The translations under genes and the position numbers were made by a program. Positions 1 through 7,925 of a DNA stretch of 43,453 nt are shown one piece after another. Origin of the DNA: Gemmiger sp. (GTDB taxonomy: Bacteria; Bacillota; Clostridia; Oscillospirales; Ruminococcaceae); NCBI GenBank assembly GCA_028710135.1, contig JAQUSS010000007.1:1-43453 (forward strand), written 5' to 3'. How positions within the stretch are numbered: position 1 is the stretch's first letter; every line of letters starts with the position of its first letter. The notes below the pieces were generated by a model that was not told where the DNA came from, did no database searches, and saw nothing but the letters and a program-made list of their open reading frames with translations.

Positions 1-864
1 CGAGGCCGCCGAGAAGAGGTGTTGCTGGCGCAGCCGCAAAATTTTGCCCTCGGTGTGGTTATCGTTGGGGTACAAAATTTTGGAAATCAGCTCGGCGCTG
101 GCGTTGTGGCTCATGGCGGTAGAATAGTTGCCCGCGTTAAAGCTGTGCATATCAAAGCTGGGTGCCTTGGCCTGCCACAAGCGCAGCTTGCTTACCCCCT
201 GGGAGTTGTAGCCCGCCACATACATATCGCTGGGCACGGCCATAACGCTGTTGTAATTTTCGTATTTAATGTGGTGGAAGCCGCCGTCCCAGGTTTCAAT
301 GGCCTGGCCGTCAAAGCGGATTTCCTGCGCTTGGTCGGGGTGGCTTTTCAGCCAAACCTGGCCGCCGGGCAGCCAGTTATCGGCAGTTTCCTGCTGCCAG
401 CCATCCACAATCTTCTGTTTAAAAATGCCGTACTCGTACAAAATGGAGTAGCCGGTGCCGGGCACACAGTCGGTTGCCATGCCATCCAGGTAGCAGGCGG
501 CCAACCGGCCAAGCCCGCCGTTGCCAAGGCCGGCATCCGGCTCCTGCTCGCAAACGGATTCCAGCTTGATATCGGCATCGGCCAGCACGGCCTCGGCCAC
601 ATCGTTCAGCCCCAAATTAAACAGGCTGGTGCGCAGGCTGCGGCCCATCAAAAATTCCATGCAAAGGTAATATACCTGCTTGTGGCCGCCGCCAAAGGTT
701 TTGGCCTGGAACTCCTTCTGCCGGTCCGACATAATTTGCCGGGTAATCAAGGCAAGGCAGCGGTAAATTTGAACATCGGAGGCAACCTCCAGCCCAACGG
801 CATACTCGCTGGTCAGCTTTTCTTTCAGCAGCTTGGCAAACTCGGTTTTGGTGTATTTCAACAA
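1..864 (-). CDS. glgP: Glycogen/maltodextrin phosphorylase, N-terminal part (runs off left edge)
   Basis: Releases glucose 1-phosphate from alpha-1,4-glucans using phosphate and PLP (GT35 family, cytoplasmic). Only the first 288 codons are present. Seen: an N-terminal helix region, then YYLCMEFLMGRSL near residue 70, DAGLGNGGLGRLAACYLD near residue 115, YGIFKQKI and a DNWLPGG-like stretch, all typical of bacterial GlgP. The C-terminal half with the PLP lysine lies outside the window. The best start is TTG at 864: AGGAG lies 8 bases upstream (873-877) and no ATG is well placed. A second TTG follows immediately at 861. The gene is divergent from zapA and has its own promoter about 90 bases upstream. 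Family assignment is secure; whether the physiological substrate is glycogen or maltodextrin cannot be told. Confidence 0.93.
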   Translation of the reverse strand, partial: MLKYTKTEFAKLLKEKLTSEYAVGLEVASDVQIYRCLALITRQIMSDRQKEFQAKTFGGGHKQVYYLCMEFLMGRSLRTSLFNLGLNDVAEAVLADADIKLESVCEQEPDAGLGNGGLGRLAACYLDGMATDCVPGTGYSILYEYGIFKQKIVDGWQQETADNWLPGGQVWLKSHPDQAQEIRFDGQAIETWDGGFHHIKYENYNSVMAVPSDMYVAGYNSQGVSKLRLWQAKAPSFDMHSFNAGNYSTAMSHNASAELISKILYPNDNHTEGKILRLRQQHLFSAAS

Positions 865-953
865 AACGAACACTCCTCTATCTGTTTTTAGGTCCTGCGG
901 CCTCGTTTTCAGGTTTCTGTAGCTTTTACAGTTTATTCTGTTGCATATTACCA

Positions 954-982
954 ATTATAATAAAAAACCGTCAGCGGCGCAA
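954..982 (-). promoter_or_regulatory. Candidate sigma-A promoter for glgP
   Basis: On the minus strand TTGCGC (977-982) is followed after exactly 17 bases by a perfect TATAAT (954-959). This leaves an untranslated leader of roughly 80-90 bases before the TTG start. Inferred from consensus match and spacing only. Confidence 0.6.
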
Positions 983-1030
983 GCGATTTCAGAAAATCGC
1001 GTTAAATTCGCATTTTTAAACAAAAGGGGC

Positions 1031-1059
1031 TTTTTCTTATGGGTAAATTGTATTATAAT
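1031..1059 (+). promoter_or_regulatory. Candidate promoter for zapA operon (good -10, poor -35)
   Basis: A TATAAT at 1054-1059 sits in an AT-rich stretch about 95 bases before the zapA start. The hexamer 17 bases upstream (TTTTTC at about 1031) is a poor -35, so the call rests on the -10 box and position alone. Confidence 0.35.
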
Positions 1060-1152
1060 AGTATCGTGTAAGTTTTTATAAAGGGGGATTTTTGGCACTA
1101 TCCCCTCATCTTTCCCGTATTTTTTATAGGAAAAACGCTAAAGGAGTTTACC

Positions 1153-1533
1153 ATGGGTGTCCCAAATTCAAAAGTAAGGCTGACCATTTGCGGTTCCAGC
1201 TATGTAATTTCCACCAACGAGAATGAGGATTATATGCAAAACCTGGCGGACCGCCTCAACCTCGATATGAACGAGATGATGTCCAGCTCGCACACCATCT
1301 CCATCACCGCCGCCGCAGTGCTTACCGCGCTGAACTACCGCGATGAGCTGGAGAAGGCAAGCGGCAGCGCCGATAATATGCGCCGCCAAATTAAAGATTA
1401 TTTGGAGGATGCGGCCTCGGCCAAGATGGCCGCCGAGGAATTGCGCCGGGAGAATGCCGTGATCAAAAAGCGGATGAACGACCTGGAAGCACGGCTGAAA
1501 CGGGCAGACATCCTGCCCACCACCGCCGAATGA
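1153..1533 (+). CDS. zapA: Cell division protein ZapA
   Basis: ZapA binds FtsZ and promotes bundling of protofilaments in the Z ring at mid-cell. The 126-residue product has the expected N-terminal globular beta/alpha region, where the sequence VRLTICGSSYVISTNENEDY matches the family opening. It is followed by a long charged helix (about residues 65-120, many Glu/Lys/Arg, coiled-coil like) used for dimer/tetramer formation. Length fits the long Gram-positive type. The start ATG at 1153 has AAAGGAG about 7 bases upstream. It overlaps the next gene by ATGA (1530-1533), so the U32 gene is probably translated by coupling. This zapA-U32 order is common in Clostridia. Confidence is high from sequence pattern and context. 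Confidence 0.9.
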   Translation: MGVPNSKVRLTICGSSYVISTNENEDYMQNLADRLNLDMNEMMSSSHTISITAAAVLTALNYRDELEKASGSADNMRRQIKDYLEDAASAKMAAEELRRENAVIKKRMNDLEARLKRADILPTTAE

Positions 1534-3626
1534 TGGGGGACGCTGCCGCAACAAGGCCCCTGTGCCCCGCCCCCGAAATTTTAGCCCCCGCCGGCAACCT
1601 CGAAATGCTAACTGCCGCTGTGCGCAGCGGTGCCGATGCCGTGTATTTGGGGCTAACCGGCTTTAACGCGCGCCAGGGCGCGGGCAACTTTACGCCTGAT
1701 GCCCTGGGCGAAGCCGTCGCCTTTTGCCATGCGCGGGGGGTGCGTGTTCACGTTACCCTAAACACCCTAGTGTATGCCGAGGAACTGCCCGCTTTGGCCG
1801 ATAGCATCCGCGCCGTGGCCGAGGCCGGGGCCGATGCGGTGATTGTGGATGACCTTGCCACCGCCGCCCTCATCCGTAAAATTGCGCCCGGGCTTGCCCT
1901 GCACGGCAGCACCCAGATGAGCATCCACACCCCCGCCGGGGCCAAGCAGCTTGCCGCTATGGGCTTTGCGCGGGTCATTTTGGCGCGCGAGCTCTCCCTG
2001 CAAGAAATTGCCGCCATCACGGCCGATTGCCCGATTGAAACCGAGGTTTTTGTGCACGGCGCGCAGTGCATGGCCATGAGCGGCCAGTGCATGATGAGCG
2101 TGTTTTTGGGGGGCCGCAGCGGCAACCGGGGCGCGTGCGCCGGCCCCTGCCGCCTGCCCTTTGATGCTTCCAACCTGCGGCGCGGGGTGCCCGGCCAGGC
2201 CTGCCACCTGAGCCTAAAGGATATGGATGTGATCCCCCACCTGCCCGCTTTGGCGGCGGCGGGGGTTGCCATCGTTAAAATTGAAGGCAGGCTGCGCACC
2301 CCCGAGTATGCAGCCGCCGCCGTGTACGCCTGCCGCTGCGCCCTGGCCGGGCAGCCCTACGATACCACCCTGCTGGCGGATATTTTTTCCCGCTCGGGCT
2401 TTAGCGATGGGTACCTGGCCGGCAACATTGACCGTGCGCTGTTTGGCGTGCGCACCGCCGAGGATTCGGCCAAAACCAAGGCGGCCACCCCCAAAGCGCG
2501 GGAACTGTTCCGCCGGGAATATGGCCGTGTTCCGGTGCATTTTACCCTCTCCCTCTCGGCGGATGGCGCCAAGCTGACCGCCCGGGACGAGGCCGGTAAC
2601 CGCGCCATCGCCTATGGCACCGAGGAATTGCCCCCCGCCCACACCGACCCTGCCGAGGCCCTTACCCGCAGCCTTGAAAAAACGGGCGGCACCCCCTTCA
2701 CGGCGGCAGAAATCCGCATTGAAAGCGATGGCGGCCCCTGGTTTTTGCCGGGCAGCGCCGCCAACGAGCTGCGCCGCCAGTGCCTAGAAACCCTACTGCA
2801 AAAGCGCAGCGCCCCCCGGCCCCTGCCGGTGCAAGCCGCCCCGGTGCCCACCTACCCCCCACGGGCCACCCGCCCCGGCGGCCCCGCCCTGGCGGCCCGG
2901 TTTGCCCGGGTTGGCCAGCTGGCCGATTTGACAGCCGAGGAGCTAAACGCCCTTGCCTGCCTGATTTTGCCCCTGGAGGAAGCCGATGCCCTGCCCCCGG
3001 CCCTGCGGCCAAAAACCGTGCTGGAGCTGCCCCGCGCCATGTTTGGCGGGCTGGAGCGCGCCACCGCGTTGCGCCTGGCAGGCTGCCAAAAGGCGGGCTA
3101 CCTGGGCTTTGCGGCCAACAATTTGGCCCACCTGCACCTTGCCCCGCCCAATACCCTGCCCCTGTACGGCGGGCTGGGCCTAAACGTTACCAACCCGCTG
3201 GCGGCGGCCGAGTATGCCGCCCTTGGCTTAAAGGGGCTGCTGCTCCACCCCGAAACATCGGTGGCAGCCATGCGGCCCATCGGCCCCGGCATCCCCACGG
3301 CGGCGCTTTGCTACGGGCACATCCCCCTGATGCTAACCCGCGCCTGCCCGCTGCAAAATGTGCGTAGCTGTGCCGATTGCCCCAAGGCCGGTACCCTGCG
3401 CGACCGTAAAGCGCGAGATTTTGTCGTCCGCTGCGGGGGCGGGGTGCGCACCATCTACAACCCAGTGCCCCTCTACATGGGCGACCGGTTGAACGAGCTG
3501 CCCACCGATGGTGCCATCGCCTACTTTACCACCGAGCTGCCCGCCCGCGCGGCCCAGGTGCTGCGGTTGCTGCGCACCGCCGCCCCCTTTGACGGCGAGT
3601 TTACGCGGGGGCTATACTACAAATAA
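1530..3626 (+). CDS. U32 peptidase-family protein (RlhA/YdcP-like)
   Basis: A 698-residue member of the U32 'peptidase' family. Characterised relatives (RlhA, TrhP) take part in RNA hydroxylation, while others were described as collagenases, so the true activity here is not known. Seen: EILAPAGN near residue 16, a TIM-barrel-like N-terminal half, and the U32 signature EVFVHGAQCMAMSGQC (172-187). A further Cys pair in GACAGPC gives Cys180, 187, 203 and 207, which probably ligate an Fe-S cluster. The C-terminal half is long, as in RlhA/DUF3656 proteins. Its start overlaps the zapA stop by four bases; an alternative ATG lies one codon later. No signal peptide is seen, so the protein is cytoplasmic. 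It is very GC-rich with many shadow reading frames. Confidence 0.87.
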   Translation: MMGDAAATRPLCPAPEILAPAGNLEMLTAAVRSGADAVYLGLTGFNARQGAGNFTPDALGEAVAFCHARGVRVHVTLNTLVYAEELPALADSIRAVAEAGADAVIVDDLATAALIRKIAPGLALHGSTQMSIHTPAGAKQLAAMGFARVILARELSLQEIAAITADCPIETEVFVHGAQCMAMSGQCMMSVFLGGRSGNRGACAGPCRLPFDASNLRRGVPGQACHLSLKDMDVIPHLPALAAAGVAIVKIEGRLRTPEYAAAAVYACRCALAGQPYDTTLLADIFSRSGFSDGYLAGNIDRALFGVRTAEDSAKTKAATPKARELFRREYGRVPVHFTLSLSADGAKLTARDEAGNRAIAYGTEELPPAHTDPAEALTRSLEKTGGTPFTAAEIRIESDGGPWFLPGSAANELRRQCLETLLQKRSAPRPLPVQAAPVPTYPPRATRPGGPALAARFARVGQLADLTAEELNALACLILPLEEADALPPALRPKTVLELPRAMFGGLERATALRLAGCQKAGYLGFAANNLAHLHLAPPNTLPLYGGLGLNVTNPLAAAEYAALGLKGLLLHPETSVAAMRPIGPGIPTAALCYGHIPLMLTRACPLQNVRSCADCPKAGTLRDRKARDFVVRCGGGVRTIYNPVPLYMGDRLNELPTDGAIAYFTTELPARAAQVLRLLRTAAPFDGEFTRGLYYK

Positions 3627-3822
3627 GCTAGCCGCAAAAATAGCAAATACAACCGCAACCCGCAAGCCAAAAACAAAAAAGCCATCGCCGTGCGGTAGCG
3701 CCCCTGCCTGCGGCGTATTTTATTCTTGCCTTTGCCCCATTTGCCCTTTGCACCGGCTACGCGCAGGGTTTGGCAAAGGGCTTTACATGGGGGGCGCATT
3801 TAAAAATCAGAAAGAGGTTTTT

Positions 3823-4275
3823 ATGGAACGCAAGCCTGTAAAATATACCATCCTTTCGCCGGGGGCCAAGGCCCCCGCCTACGCCACCCCCGGCGCCGCC
3901 GCGGCGGACCTTTGCGCGCTGCTGGATGCCCCGCTTACCCTGGCCCCCGGCCAGCGGGCAATGGTGCCCACCGGCCTAGCCATTGAGCTGCCCGGCCCCG
4001 ATTGTGTGGCCCTTTTGTATGCCCGCAGCGGCTTGGCCGTAAAGCACGGGCTTACCCTTTCCAACTGCGTTGGGGTAATTGATAGCGATTACCGGGGCGA
4101 GGTGCGGGTTGGCTTAATTAACCAGGGCACCGACCCCTACACCATTGCCCCGGGCGAGCGGATTGCCCAGCTTTGCATTGCCCCGGTGTGGCAGGCCGAT
4201 TTTATTGCCGCCACCACCCTAACCGATACCCAGCGGGGCGCGGGGGGCTTTGGCTCCACCGGGCGGCAGGGGTAA
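3823..4275 (+). CDS. dut: dUTP diphosphatase
   Basis: Hydrolyses dUTP to dUMP and pyrophosphate, keeping uracil out of DNA and feeding thymidylate synthesis. The 150-residue product has the trimeric dUTPase motifs in order: AAADL (27-31), ARSGLA (67-72, uracil/phosphate site), GVIDSDYRGEV (84-94, with the catalytic Asp region), GERIAQL (111-117) and the C-terminal glycine-rich RGAGGFGSTG (138-147). The reading frame is open much further upstream (from 3508), but that part overlaps the U32 gene and does not resemble dUTPase. ATG 3823, with AAAGAGG upstream, begins exactly where the family begins. It stands alone between the U32 gene and maf with about 196 and 158 bases of spacing. Confidence 0.95.
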   Translation: MERKPVKYTILSPGAKAPAYATPGAAAADLCALLDAPLTLAPGQRAMVPTGLAIELPGPDCVALLYARSGLAVKHGLTLSNCVGVIDSDYRGEVRVGLINQGTDPYTIAPGERIAQLCIAPVWQADFIAATTLTDTQRGAGGFGSTGRQG

Positions 4276-4393
4276 AGGCCGCATGGGCCGCCACCGGCCC
4301 ATTTCTAATATTTTCTGAATTTCAGGAATTTGAGAATTGGTAAAATTTTCCATACAGGCTGCGTTTTTGCTTTTTTCGACGCAGTGCGCATCC

Positions 4394-4399
4394 TATAAT
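4394..4399 (+). promoter_or_regulatory. Candidate -10 box for maf-mreB
   Basis: TATAAT lies 34 bases before the maf start in an AT-rich spacer that follows dut. The -35 region 17 bases upstream is only a T-run, so strength and exact start are uncertain. Confidence 0.35.
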
Positions 4400-4433
4400 A
4401 GGCAATAGGCGATAGCCGAAAGGACGTTCCAAC

Positions 4434-5006
4434 ATGGCACTTATCCTTGCATCGGGCAGCCCGCGCCGGCGGGAGCTGTTATCCCTCATCACCCCGGCAT
4501 ATACCGTACACCCCAGCGGGGTGGAGGAACGCGGCATCACCGCCGATACCCCCGCCTTGCTGGTGGCGGCATTGGCAAAGGCAAAATGCCTGGATGTTGC
4601 CGCTTTGTACCCCGCCGATGGCGATATTGTGCTGGGGTGCGATACCGTGGTGGATTGTGATGGCCGGGTGTTTGGCAAGCCCGCGTCCGAGGCCGAGGCC
4701 GTGGCCATGCTCACGGCGTTATCGGGGCGGGCGCACCAGGTACACACGGGGGTATGCCTTTGCCGGGGCGGCCCGAACGGCGTTTTGGCCGCAGCGGTGG
4801 AAACCACAACGGTACATTTTACCGCCATCTCCCCCGCCGAGCTGGCCGCCTACGCCGCCACCGCCGAACCGTACGATAAGGCGGGCGGCTACGCGATACA
4901 GGGCCACGCCGCACTGTGGTGCAGCGGCATTGTGGGATGTTACTATAATATTATGGGCCTGCCCGTACACCGGGTAGCGCAGCTACTGCGGCAATTGCGC
5001 GGTTAA
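4434..5006 (+). CDS. maf: Maf-family nucleoside triphosphate pyrophosphatase
   Basis: Maf proteins hydrolyse non-canonical or modified nucleotides (dTTP/UTP or m5UTP types), and overexpression blocks septation in Bacillus. The 190-residue product starts with the family hallmark ILASGSPRRRELL, has GCDTVVDCDGRVFGKP in the centre, and ends with YDKAGGYAIQG. The ordinary family length is about 190. ATG 4434 is preceded by AAAGGA at the right distance. It is 48 bases upstream of mreB on the same strand, a classic maf-mreB arrangement that links it to cell shape and division. Which nucleotide it prefers cannot be read reliably from the sequence. Confidence 0.93.
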   Translation: MALILASGSPRRRELLSLITPAYTVHPSGVEERGITADTPALLVAALAKAKCLDVAALYPADGDIVLGCDTVVDCDGRVFGKPASEAEAVAMLTALSGRAHQVHTGVCLCRGGPNGVLAAAVETTTVHFTAISPAELAAYAATAEPYDKAGGYAIQGHAALWCSGIVGCYYNIMGLPVHRVAQLLRQLRG

Positions 5007-5054
5007 GCGGCCCCCACCGGGCGCCCGGTAGGCAAAGGAGCAGGAAGGGCAGGT

Positions 5055-6128
5055 ATGAACAAGTTTTTAACCAGGCTGAGTGCGCTGTTTCGCGGGGGGG
5101 CGTGGCATATGTTTACCAAAGATATTGGTATCGATTTGGGCACGGCCAACACCCTTGTGTATATCAAGGGGAAGGGCATTATCATGCGGGAGCCCAGCGT
5201 GGTTGCCGTGGATACCAAAACCGATGAACTGCGGGTGCGCAGCGTTGGGCAGGAGGCCAAGGCCGTGATTGGCCGCGCCCCCGGCTCCATTGTGGCGGTG
5301 CGCCCCCTAAAGGATGGCGTAATTGCGGATTTTGATATCACCGCCGCCATGCTGCAAAGCTTTATCCGCCAGGCCTGCGGTGCCCGGTATTTTTGCCGGC
5401 CACGGGTGGTAATCTGCGTGCCTTCGGGCGTGACGGAGGTGGAGCGCCGCGCGGTGCGCCAGGCCGCCGCCAAGGCCGGGGCACGCTCGGTGCTGGTGAT
5501 TGAGGAGCCGATGGCCGCCGCCATCGGTGCCGGGCTGCCCACCAGCGAGCCGATGGGCAGCATGATTGTGGATATTGGGGGCGGCACCGCCGAGGTTGCG
5601 GTCATTTCGCTTTCGGGGGTTGTTGCTAGCCGCAGTGTACGCTGCGCCGGGGATTTGTTGGACCAAAGCATCATTGCCTTTATCAAGCGGAAATATAACC
5701 TTTTGGTGGGCGAGCGCACCGCCGAGCAGATTAAAATTGAGATTGGCTCCGCCTACCCGCTGGAGGCCGAGGCCACCATGGAAATTAAGGGCCGCAACCT
5801 GGTGGATGGCCTGCCCAAGGATATTGTGATACGCTCGGAGGAAGTGCGGGAGGCCATGAGCGAATCTCTATTGCGGATTGTGGATGCCATTAAAGATACC
5901 CTGGAATGTACCCCGCCCGAGCTTTCGAGCGATATTATTGACCATGGCATCATGCTTTCGGGCGGCGGCGCGCTGCTGCGCGGCTTAGACCAACTGATAC
6001 AAAACGAAACCGGCATTGAGGTTCATGTGGCCGAAAGCCCGCTGGACTGTGTGGTTTTGGGCGCGGGTGCCGTTTTGGATAACCCCCAGCTGGTGGGCCA
6101 CCGGCAGGAGGAAGCCAGCTACCTGTAA
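5055..6128 (+). CDS. mreB: Rod shape-determining protein MreB/Mbl
   Basis: Bacterial actin homologue that polymerises under the membrane and directs lateral wall synthesis. Seen: phosphate 1 motif DIGIDLGTANTLVY, PSVVAVD, a central VPSGVTEVERRAV, phosphate 2 motif DIGGGTAEVAVISL, and the adenosine motif MLSGGGALLRGLD. Length 357 is slightly over the usual 335-345. The extra is 18 N-terminal residues (MNKFLTRLSALFRGGAWH) before the conserved MFTKDIG. The chosen ATG 5055 has a GGAAGG-like site upstream; an alternative start is ATG 5109, which would give the canonical N-terminus. No mreC or mreD follows; a strong terminator ends the unit. It could equally be a second paralogue (Mbl type). Confidence 0.93.
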   Translation: MNKFLTRLSALFRGGAWHMFTKDIGIDLGTANTLVYIKGKGIIMREPSVVAVDTKTDELRVRSVGQEAKAVIGRAPGSIVAVRPLKDGVIADFDITAAMLQSFIRQACGARYFCRPRVVICVPSGVTEVERRAVRQAAAKAGARSVLVIEEPMAAAIGAGLPTSEPMGSMIVDIGGGTAEVAVISLSGVVASRSVRCAGDLLDQSIIAFIKRKYNLLVGERTAEQIKIEIGSAYPLEAEATMEIKGRNLVDGLPKDIVIRSEEVREAMSESLLRIVDAIKDTLECTPPELSSDIIDHGIMLSGGGALLRGLDQLIQNETGIEVHVAESPLDCVVLGAGAVLDNPQLVGHRQEEASYL

Positions 6129-6150
6129 TTTTGAAATGCAATTTGCATCA

Positions 6151-6192
6151 AAAACCCCGTTCCTGCCTTATTGCGGCAGGAACGGGGTTTTC
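6151..6192 (+). terminator. Intrinsic terminator after mreB
   Basis: A perfect 15-bp stem (6153-6167 pairing with 6175-6189, arms ending in CCTGCC/GGCAGG) with a 7-base loop runs into TTTTCT. It lies 25 bases after the mreB stop and before the convergent ptsP-like gene. The A-run on the left also gives a T-run on the minus strand, so it may act both ways. Confidence 0.9.
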
Positions 6193-6264
6193 TATCGCCC
6201 GGTACGGGCAGGGCGGCGCTTGCAGCGCCGCCTTTTTAATTTGCGGTTTTGCGCTTTTTCGGTT

Positions 6265-7881
6265 TTATTTTTTGGCCGGGGCCATCGGCTGGGTGATATC
6301 CACCCCCAGCAGGTGCGCCTTGATGGCGTGTAGCCCCGCGGTTTCAACGGCAAAATTGTAAATGCCCGCCCGCAGGTAATCCTCCACCATGCGGGGCTGC
6401 TCCATCGCCACGCCGCCTATGCACAGGGGCACCTTTTTTTCCGCCGCCACCTGCTGCACCATGGCAACCAGCCGCCGCACGGCGGCGCTATCGGCGCGGT
6501 AGTATTTATCCCGCCCGCTTTGGGTGCGGGTGGCGGCACAGGTATACTGCACCAAATCGTTGATGCCCACCATCAAAAACCGGGCACCGCTCTCCACAAT
6601 CTCCTCCGCCTCCAGCGCGGCGGCGGGTATCTCAATCAGGCAGCCAAAGGGCACATCGGGGTTGAAGGTTACCTTGCGGCGGCGAAGCAATTCTTTGCAG
6701 CGCTCCACCTCCCGCATACAGGCCCGCCAATCCTCGGCGCCGCTTACCATGGGCAGCAGCACCCGCAAATCTCCCTCGGCCCCGGCCCGCAGCAGGGCGC
6801 AAATTTGCTCGTCAAACAAATCCCGGTGCTTATCCATCAGCCGCACACCACGGGTATCTAGGCCAAAAAGCTCCTGTTGGTCGGCCATGCCGGCTGAATC
6901 GCCCACATCAAAGGTGCGCACCGTAACCGAGGTATCGCCCGCGGCCTGCAAGCAGGCAACATAATGGGCATACTGGCTATCCTCCGAGGTTTCGCGCATC
7001 AGCAGCACCTCGCTGCGCACAATGCCCACCCCGTTGGCCCCGCCGGACAGTGCGTTGGCAATATCGCCGGGGTCCACACAGTTGGCCCACAGCCCAAAGG
7101 CCGTGCCATCCTTTGTCAAGCAGGGCTTGCCGTCCAGCGGGTTTTTCCGCCTGCTGCGCCGGGCCAGCAATTCGGTTTTGTGGGCCGCCTGGGCCAGCTC
7201 CTCGGTGCCGGGGTCAATCGTCAGCACCCCGCCGGTGGCATCCAACACGGCCAACTGCCCCTCGGCAACATCGGCCATGCCTTTGCCAAGCTGGCAAACC
7301 GCGGGCAGGGCCATGGTGCGGGCAATAATCATGGCATGGCTGGTGGGGCTATCGGCATCCGACACCAGGCCCAAAATCATGCTGCGCTCCACGCTCAAAA
7401 TATCGCTGGGGTAAAATAGTTCAGCCGCCAGGATGGAGGGTTTGGTCAGCTGTAGCTTTTGGCGGGGGCGGCCATCCAAAATATCAATCACCCGGCGGCA
7501 GGCATCCCGCACATCCACGCTCCGCTCCCGGATGTAATCATCGTCCACATTGTCTAGGCGGGCGGCAAAAATTTGCTCGGCCCGCTCCACCGCCACGGCG
7601 CTGCCCGCCCCGGCGGCAATATAATCGCCAATCTCGTTGGTGAAGGATTCATCCTCCAGCAGCGCAATTTGAAACACAAAAATATCTGCCTCGGGGCCTT
7701 GGGCCTTTTGTTGCAGGTGGCGCAGTTCATCCTTCGCCAATATGATGGCGGCCTCGTACAGTGCGCGCTCCTGGTTGGGGTCGCACACAATGCGGTGCAG
7801 CCCCGCCTTGCCCCGGTCAATTTTAGCCACCGGCCCCACCGCAATCCCCGGCGAGGTTTTCAGTCCTTTATAAATTGCCAC
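6265..7881 (-). CDS. Divergent PTS enzyme I (PEP-protein phosphotransferase family)
   Basis: Enzyme I moves phosphate from PEP to HPr. The 538-residue product keeps the domain order: N-terminal GLKTSPGIAVGPV, a phospho-His swivelling domain with PTSHAMIIAR (His182), and a PEP-binding barrel with VRTFDVG, TRGVRLM, IEIPAAALEAEEIV, VGINDLVQYT and a late Cys in VPLCIGG. Several canonical motifs are altered: GGRTSH is DSPTSH, RTEFL is RSEVL, GGDK is GDSAG, and GMCGE is PLCIGG. It is about 30 residues short of typical enzyme I. The GTG at 7881 follows GGAGG by 7 bases and starts exactly at the family N-terminus; the upstream ATG extension is rejected. It lies 44 bases downstream of the patatin gene, with no HPr or EIIC nearby. 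It may be a specialised paralogue with reduced or altered activity. Confidence 0.82.
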   Translation of the reverse strand: MAIYKGLKTSPGIAVGPVAKIDRGKAGLHRIVCDPNQERALYEAAIILAKDELRHLQQKAQGPEADIFVFQIALLEDESFTNEIGDYIAAGAGSAVAVERAEQIFAARLDNVDDDYIRERSVDVRDACRRVIDILDGRPRQKLQLTKPSILAAELFYPSDILSVERSMILGLVSDADSPTSHAMIIARTMALPAVCQLGKGMADVAEGQLAVLDATGGVLTIDPGTEELAQAAHKTELLARRSRRKNPLDGKPCLTKDGTAFGLWANCVDPGDIANALSGGANGVGIVRSEVLLMRETSEDSQYAHYVACLQAAGDTSVTVRTFDVGDSAGMADQQELFGLDTRGVRLMDKHRDLFDEQICALLRAGAEGDLRVLLPMVSGAEDWRACMREVERCKELLRRRKVTFNPDVPFGCLIEIPAAALEAEEIVESGARFLMVGINDLVQYTCAATRTQSGRDKYYRADSAAVRRLVAMVQQVAAEKKVPLCIGGVAMEQPRMVEDYLRAGIYNFAVETAGLHAIKAHLLGVDITQPMAPAKK

Positions 7882-7925
7882 AGCATTCCCTCCCCTCGTT
7901 CCGAAAGGATACGTACCATCGTATG

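Noticed and set aside
19-891. Plus-strand open frame of 290 codons
   Set aside because: It is the shadow of the glycogen phosphorylase gene on the other strand, which has clear family motifs and a ribosome binding site.
3627-3822. Possible terminator between the U32 gene and dut
   Set aside because: Only a 5-bp CGCCG/CGGCG closing stem with large unpaired parts before a T-rich stretch; too weak to call.
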